6,000 nucleotides of DNA. Origin: UMGS1696 sp963642885. GTDB lineage: Bacteria; Bacillota; Clostridia; Oscillospirales; CAG-272. Location of the stretch: positions 1 through 6,000 of the forward strand of contig CAVIJI010000070.1 of assembly GCA_963642885.1 (NCBI GenBank). The letters are read 5' to 3'. Of this stretch, positions 4,164 through 6,000 are shown piece by piece (within the stretch, counting starts at the first letter, position 1; every line of letters starts with the position of its first letter). The notes below the pieces were generated by a model that was not told where the DNA came from, did no database searches, and saw nothing but the letters and a program-made list of their open reading frames with translations. The position numbers and the translations under genes are program-made.

Positions 4164-5975
4164 TTATTTCTTCATGTTGTATAAGGGAATGAGATACTGT
4201 TCTCTTCTTCTCTTTATTTCTTCGACATACGCGGAATCGGTCTCCTTATGAAGCTCCTGTATGTATTCGTGATGATTCTTTCTTATACGAACGTCAACCT
4301 GAGAAATAATAAGCATTGCTATACTTGAGCACTGGTCGCTCGCTCTTTCAAGGTATGTAAGCGTTTCGATAAAGATAATACCCGCGGTAACCTTGCATTC
4401 ACCGCTCTTAAGTCTGTTAATATGACTGTCGCGCAGGTACTGAACCATGTCGTCAATAACCTCTTCGAGAGGCTCGACACGTTTTGCAAGCTCGATGTCG
4501 TCGTCGTTAAACGCCTTTACCGCCATATCTATAATATCGTCAACGGCGTTGAGTATAGCGGATAGCTCGTCAACCGCAACCGATGAGAATACAATCTCCT
4601 CGTCCCTTATCTTTTCCGCAAATTCGTTGATATTAGTCGCATAGTCGCCTATTCTCTCGAAGTCGGTCGCCGTCTGTATCATAATATTGATTATTTCGTT
4701 CTGCTCTTCCGTAAGCGATGCTTTCGAGAGGCTTACCAGGTAATTTTCCACCGCATCCGTAAACGAATCGAGTTTTTCTTCTCGTGTGTTTATTCCGACA
4801 GACGTTTCCTCACTGAATTTCTTGAGCTGTGAAATACTGTCGCCGAAATTCTGGCGTGCGATATTTCCCATTACGCCTATAAGATTCTTGGCCTCCGCCA
4901 TCGCTATCTGAGGAACACCGTACAATTTCTCATCGAGTGCATCGAGAGCCTTCGCATAGTCGTCGCCGCTCTGACGCTCTTCTTTTTTATCCTTTTTAAC
5001 GATGAGGTATGTAATCTTAACGAGCAAATTTGTAAACGGAAGAAGTACAACCGCTGTTATCAAATTGAATACTGTCTGGAAATTAGCTATATCGCCGCTC
5101 GTCGCAACCTTATCCCACATATCGGGGAACGCTCCGCAGGCTTTGAGAATCGTCATCGCAATCATGAACAATATTGTTCCGATTACATTAAACACGATGT
5201 GCGCGACACCTGTTCTCTTTGCGTCCTTTGATGAGCCGATCGAGCATACCATTGCCGTTGTAACACATGTACCGAGGTTAACACCCATTATCAGCGGATA
5301 CACGAGATTCATCGTCATCGCTCCCGTAACGGAGAGTGCCTGCAGCATACCAACCATAGCCGACGATGACTGAACTATCATAGTCAATACCAAACCCGTG
5401 ACTATACCTACTATCGGCATATCGGTAACTCCGCGGAGAATATTCAAAAACAGCTCCGATTCCGACAAGGGTTCAACGGAGGAGGTCATCGACATAAGTC
5501 CGCTGAAAAGTACACCGAAGCCCATGAAGATTTCTCCGACAGGCTTGGAATTCTTTTTCTTTACGAACATTATGAGAATGATTCCGACTATAAGCGCAAT
5601 AGGTGCGAGAGTTGACGGCTTGAAAAATTCCAGTACGGCATTTCCCGATGAATCAATGTCCATCAGTCGTATAATCTGCGCCGTTACAGTCGTACCGATA
5701 TTGGCACCGAGTACTATGCATATTGCCTGCCTGAGATTGAGAACACCCGCCGTGATAAGTCCGACCGTGATTACAATCGTCGCCGTCGACGACTGGATAA
5801 CAGCCGTAACCAATGTACCGGTAAGTACACCCATAAAAGCATTCGACGTAACCTTTTCGAGTACACGCTTCAATGTGCTTCCGGATGCATTTTTGAGACC
5901 TTCACCCATGATTTCCATACCATACAGAAACATGGCAAGACCGCCCAATAATGTGATCAGCGAAAAAATCGTCAT
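4164..5975 (-). CDS. Na+/phosphate cotransporter (NptA type) with C-terminal PhoU-like domain
   Basis: This complete 603-residue inner-membrane protein belongs to the Na/Pi cotransporter II family. Two inverted halves each carry the family's QSS signature: QSSTATIVITVGLITAG (61-77) with GANIGTTVTAQI (90-101), and QSSSAMVGMLQALSVTGAM (202-220) with GVNLGTCVTTAM (231-242). Around eight or nine hydrophobic segments fill residues 1-327; a charged linker with KKDKKEER follows. The C-terminal part (about 345-580) is helical and PhoU-like, with the two motifs DFERIGDYATNINEFA (438-453) and YLERASDQCSSIA (541-553), which in PhoU hold metal-binding acidic residues. The family moves inorganic phosphate with sodium; the PhoU tail suggests control of transport by phosphate status. 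The ATG at 5973-5975 has AAAGGGAG (core 5982-5986) six bases upstream. Its promoter is outside the window and no other phosphate gene is visible. Uptake versus efflux direction cannot be told. Confidence 0.95.
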   Translation of the reverse strand: MTIFSLITLLGGLAMFLYGMEIMGEGLKNASGSTLKRVLEKVTSNAFMGVLTGTLVTAVIQSSTATIVITVGLITAGVLNLRQAICIVLGANIGTTVTAQIIRLMDIDSSGNAVLEFFKPSTLAPIALIVGIILIMFVKKKNSKPVGEIFMGFGVLFSGLMSMTSSVEPLSESELFLNILRGVTDMPIVGIVTGLVLTMIVQSSSAMVGMLQALSVTGAMTMNLVYPLIMGVNLGTCVTTAMVCSIGSSKDAKRTGVAHIVFNVIGTILFMIAMTILKACGAFPDMWDKVATSGDIANFQTVFNLITAVVLLPFTNLLVKITYLIVKKDKKEERQSGDDYAKALDALDEKLYGVPQIAMAEAKNLIGVMGNIARQNFGDSISQLKKFSEETSVGINTREEKLDSFTDAVENYLVSLSKASLTEEQNEIINIMIQTATDFERIGDYATNINEFAEKIRDEEIVFSSVAVDELSAILNAVDDIIDMAVKAFNDDDIELAKRVEPLEEVIDDMVQYLRDSHINRLKSGECKVTAGIIFIETLTYLERASDQCSSIAMLIISQVDVRIRKNHHEYIQELHKETDSAYVEEIKRRREQYLIPLYNMKK

Positions 5976-6000
5976 ATTCGACTCCCTTTAAATTCGGTCC

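Noticed and set aside
5398..5991. Plus-strand open frame of 197 codons opposite the transporter N-terminus
   Set aside because: It is the antisense shadow of the Na+/phosphate transporter; its serine/threonine/isoleucine-rich translation mirrors membrane-segment codons.

Overview
The window looks like a chromosomal segment from a low-to-moderate GC Gram-positive bacterium, most likely an anaerobic gut- or rumen-type member of the Clostridia. The grounds are strong GGAGG-type ribosome binding sites, SigA-type TTGACA/TATACT promoters, short intergenic gaps, U-tract terminators, and a Firmicutes-style gene set (ComF, a NptA-type phosphate transporter with a PhoU tail, a MerR regulator next to a cupin/CMD cassette). 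This taxonomic call is inference from style; there is no rRNA or other marker gene here. Seven protein genes fill almost all of the window, and no stretch over 300 bases lacks a gene.

Region 1 (31-2180) is a self-contained regulatory module. A MerR-family regulator (1728-2180, + strand) is divergent from a three-gene minus-strand operon: a RibD/DHFR-like reductase (910-1587), a single-domain cupin (449-883) and a carboxymuconolactone decarboxylase (CMD)-like protein (108-428). A strong intrinsic terminator at 31-75 ends the operon. The 140-bp gap between regulator and operon holds a perfect 20-bp palindrome inside a minus-strand promoter with a 19-bp spacer. This is the layout that MerR activators use to untwist and switch on a promoter. 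The regulator carries a cysteine (C54) near the place where AdhR/NmlR-type MerR proteins carry their electrophile-sensing cysteine. The simplest reading is a small stress or detoxification circuit for a reactive carbonyl, quinone or similar electrophile. The real substrate cannot be read from the sequence.

Region 2 (2195-4106) is a minus-strand two-gene unit with its own SigA-like promoter: a ComF-family phosphoribosyltransferase-like protein (3292-4053), followed two bases after its stop codon by a CE15-like alpha/beta hydrolase (2195-3289) without a signal peptide. The hydrolase converges on the MerR gene with only 14 bases between the two stop codons and no clear terminator.

Region 3 (4120-5975) holds a complete Na+/phosphate cotransporter with a C-terminal PhoU-like domain on the minus strand, closed by a 14-bp hairpin terminator that separates it from the comF promoter. 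Its promoter lies beyond the right edge.

The most interesting element is the MerR/operator/reductase-cupin-CMD module. All its parts belong to known families, but the combination and the complete regulatory architecture visible at sequence level deserve a closer look. I saw no CRISPR array, tRNA, rRNA, insertion sequence or phage gene.
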